Assembly: GCF_007859755.1 (NCBI RefSeq)
Contig: NZ_SJPF01000001.1
Coordinates: 846,734 to 910,733 of the forward strand
Direction: 5' to 3'
DNA length: 64,000 nt
Origin: Blastopirellula retiformator
GTDB lineage: Bacteria; Planctomycetota; Planctomycetia; Pirellulales; Pirellulaceae
In this document: positions 62,751 to 64,000 of the stretch, piece by piece
Layout: each line of letters opens with the position of its first letter
Numbering within the stretch: position 1 is the first letter of the stretch
The notes under the pieces: generated by a model
Told to the model about the DNA's origin: nothing
Databases searched by the model: none
What the model saw: only the letters and a program-made list of their open reading frames with translations
Position numbers and translations under genes: made by a program

Positions 62751-62990
62751 CAGCTTCTCTCGTTAATGTTCGGGGTGGAAATCTGGCCGGGCGACTCTTG
62801 CGCCCCGGCGGTGCTTTTAAACGCCTGGGAAACCGCCACTTTACCCGTATCGACCGACCGAGAAAAGCGGCCGAATCGACCGCCGCAAAGCTGATGCGAA
62901 AAGGCCAACCTAATGCGGGACAAGTTGCCCGACTGCCGCTATAGTGGCGGCAGCAGGTACCCCGCTCGAATTTTCTGGGAAAGATCCGCG

Positions 62991-63728
62991 ATGACTTTAG
63001 TAGAGCCGCCGCCGAATTTGCCGGAGGAGGAGCGAGATACGGCGGAGCAGCTGAATCGGAAGGCGGGGCGTCTTGAGCGATTTCGGTTTTCGATGACGCG
63101 GTTGATCGTCGCGACGGCGCTGGCGCCTTTGCCGTACTGGATGATTCCGACCAAGAGTGAATCGGCCAAGATCGCCTTGGCGGTCAGTTCATTGGCGGTC
63201 GCCGGCGTGGTGCTATCGGTACGGGCGCGGCATTTGCCGCGGATCAATCTGACGCTGCAAATTGGGGCTCTCGTCCTGATCTGCAGTTCTTGTTGTTTGC
63301 CTTGGTTCATGGATCCGATCTTTTTTTGCGTTGGGACCGCCTGCTCGGCGGTGGTTGCATTTCTCGCCACCGAAGCGATCTATCCGTCGCGGGTGGTTCA
63401 CGGGCGCCCGCCAATGCCGCTGCGTGCAAGAAGCGTGCTGCTCACTGGGGCAACGCCATTTGTGTTGGTCTGCTTGGCACTATTGTCGGTAAATACGGCG
63501 ACGCCGTACGGGGCTCCCGATCGCCGGTTGCTACTTCCGGCGCTATGGGGAGCCGTTCTATCGATGGCGGCGCTGTTTGTTTGGAACATTGCCGGTTGGT
63601 ATTTCGACGAGGGAGCGACGCTGGACGAACGTCCTGATCTTGGTTACCGGTACGAAGCGACGACGGTTTTGATACCGGTCGCTTTGATCGTCGCGATTCT
63701 TCGAGTTTTTTCGAGGGGGATTTCATGA
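62991..63728 (+). CDS. Polytopic membrane protein, unknown
   Basis: A 245-residue protein with about six hydrophobic helices after a polar N-terminus (MTLVEPPPNLPEEERDTAEQ). The ATG at 62991 is chosen because the upstream in-frame extension lacks hydrophobic character. GGGA lies about 11 bases upstream. Its start region resembles that of the next membrane gene (63810), suggesting a tandem pair. No family recognised. Confidence 0.72.
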   Translation: MTLVEPPPNLPEEERDTAEQLNRKAGRLERFRFSMTRLIVATALAPLPYWMIPTKSESAKIALAVSSLAVAGVVLSVRARHLPRINLTLQIGALVLICSSCCLPWFMDPIFFCVGTACSAVVAFLATEAIYPSRVVHGRPPMPLRARSVLLTGATPFVLVCLALLSVNTATPYGAPDRRLLLPALWGAVLSMAALFVWNIAGWYFDEGATLDERPDLGYRYEATTVLIPVALIVAILRVFSRGIS

Positions 63729-63817
63729 GCGGAGAGATTCGACGAAGGGGAAGCGGTCGGCGACGTGATCAAAGAGCGATCGAGTTATTTTTTGGGGAAG
63801 AATTGAGTGATGAGTGA
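63725..63817 (+). CDS. Possible 30-residue coupled peptide
   Basis: ATG at 63725 overlaps the upstream stop (ATGA) and follows GGGG. It encodes a peptide starting MSGEIRRRGSGRRRDQRAI and ending GEELSDE, with its TGA (63815-63817) overlapping the next ATG (63810). The double overlap fits translational coupling. No similarity known; may be chance. Confidence 0.35.
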   Translation: MSGEIRRRGSGRRRDQRAIELFFGEELSDE

Positions 63818-64000
63818 ACTGGTCGAAGGGGCAGGGGACTCGCCCCGCGAATCGCCGCCGGTACGATCGGTGAGCCGTTGGAAGACTTGGCCGTTGCGGA
63901 TGGTGCTCGCCAGCTTGGTGGCCGCTGCGCCGTTGATTATCGTGCCAGACGGGAGCATTCTCTTGCTCGTCAGCGTCATCGGCGGCTGCTTGGTGGCGTT
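63810..64000 (+). CDS. Membrane protein, N-terminal part (cut by window end)
   Basis: ATG at 63810 opens a frame without stop to the window end (63 codons): polar MSELVEGAGDSPRE, then a basic stretch and two hydrophobic segments (MVLASLVAAAPLIIVP and SILLLVSVIGGCLV). The arrangement mirrors the start of the 62991 gene, so a paralog is likely. Confidence 0.6.
   Translation, partial: MSELVEGAGDSPRESPPVRSVSRWKTWPLRMVLASLVAAAPLIIVPDGSILLLVSVIGGCLVA

Overview
The window reads as chromosomal DNA of a planctomycete, most likely family Pirellulaceae (Blastopirellula/Rhodopirellula-like). This is inferred from gene content: DUF1549 and DUF1501 proteins side by side, a secreted sulfatase, a short ECF sigma factor next to a membrane Ser/Thr kinase, EF-hand lipoproteins, Ala/Pro/Glu-rich insertions in housekeeping proteins, and moderately high GC. 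No rRNA, tRNA, CRISPR array or intact transposase was recognised.

Layout. 0.1-8.6 kb: kup potassium transporter, peroxiredoxin-like protein, sulfatase, DUF1223 protein, SAM methyltransferase, an HTTM membrane protein with its partner, and a Lys/Pro-rich repeat protein. 8.9-14.5 kb: ECF sigma/kinase pair, a secreted beta-rich protein, a frameshifted TfoX C-terminal-domain gene and a small membrane protein. 14.6-20.7 kb: solitary N6-type DNA methyltransferase, MarR regulator with a flavin-halogenase-like oxidoreductase, APC permease, lactate/malate dehydrogenase. 20.7-30.4 kb: repeat copy and PAS remnant, HEAT-repeat protein, Vsr-Dcm pair, Tex with two long insertions, large composite repeat. 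30.6-45.5 kb: small secreted, signalling and membrane proteins, a frameshifted DUF2179 gene, RlmN/Cfr-like methylase, duplicated small proteins, metal P-type ATPase, and a DUF1549-DUF1501-EF-hand operon. 45.8-55.8 kb: a phosphate locus, pstS-pstC-pstA-pstB-(repeat protein)-phoU-(OmpR-type regulator). 56-64 kb: gene-poor repeat zone, solute:sodium symporter with its DUF4212 subunit, phosphoesterase, pgk and a run of small membrane proteins cut by the window end.

The most interesting unit is the phosphate locus. PstC (898 aa) and PstA (845 aa) both carry roughly 450-residue extracytoplasmic insertions. A secreted protein with a cytochrome-P460-like N-terminus (no CxxCH) and four 62-63 residue repeats sits between pstB and phoU. 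The regulator at the end lacks the receiver phospho-acceptor Asp, and no histidine kinase is nearby.

The second theme is a family of short non-coding elements (A at 1, B at 20685, C at 30121, D at 56514, E at 60283) with terminal inverted repeats and TA at their flanks. One (C) is a 310-bp composite with a 151-bp element nested inside it. Gene decay is also visible: two single-base frameshifts and one nonsense-interrupted PAS domain abutting a repeat.
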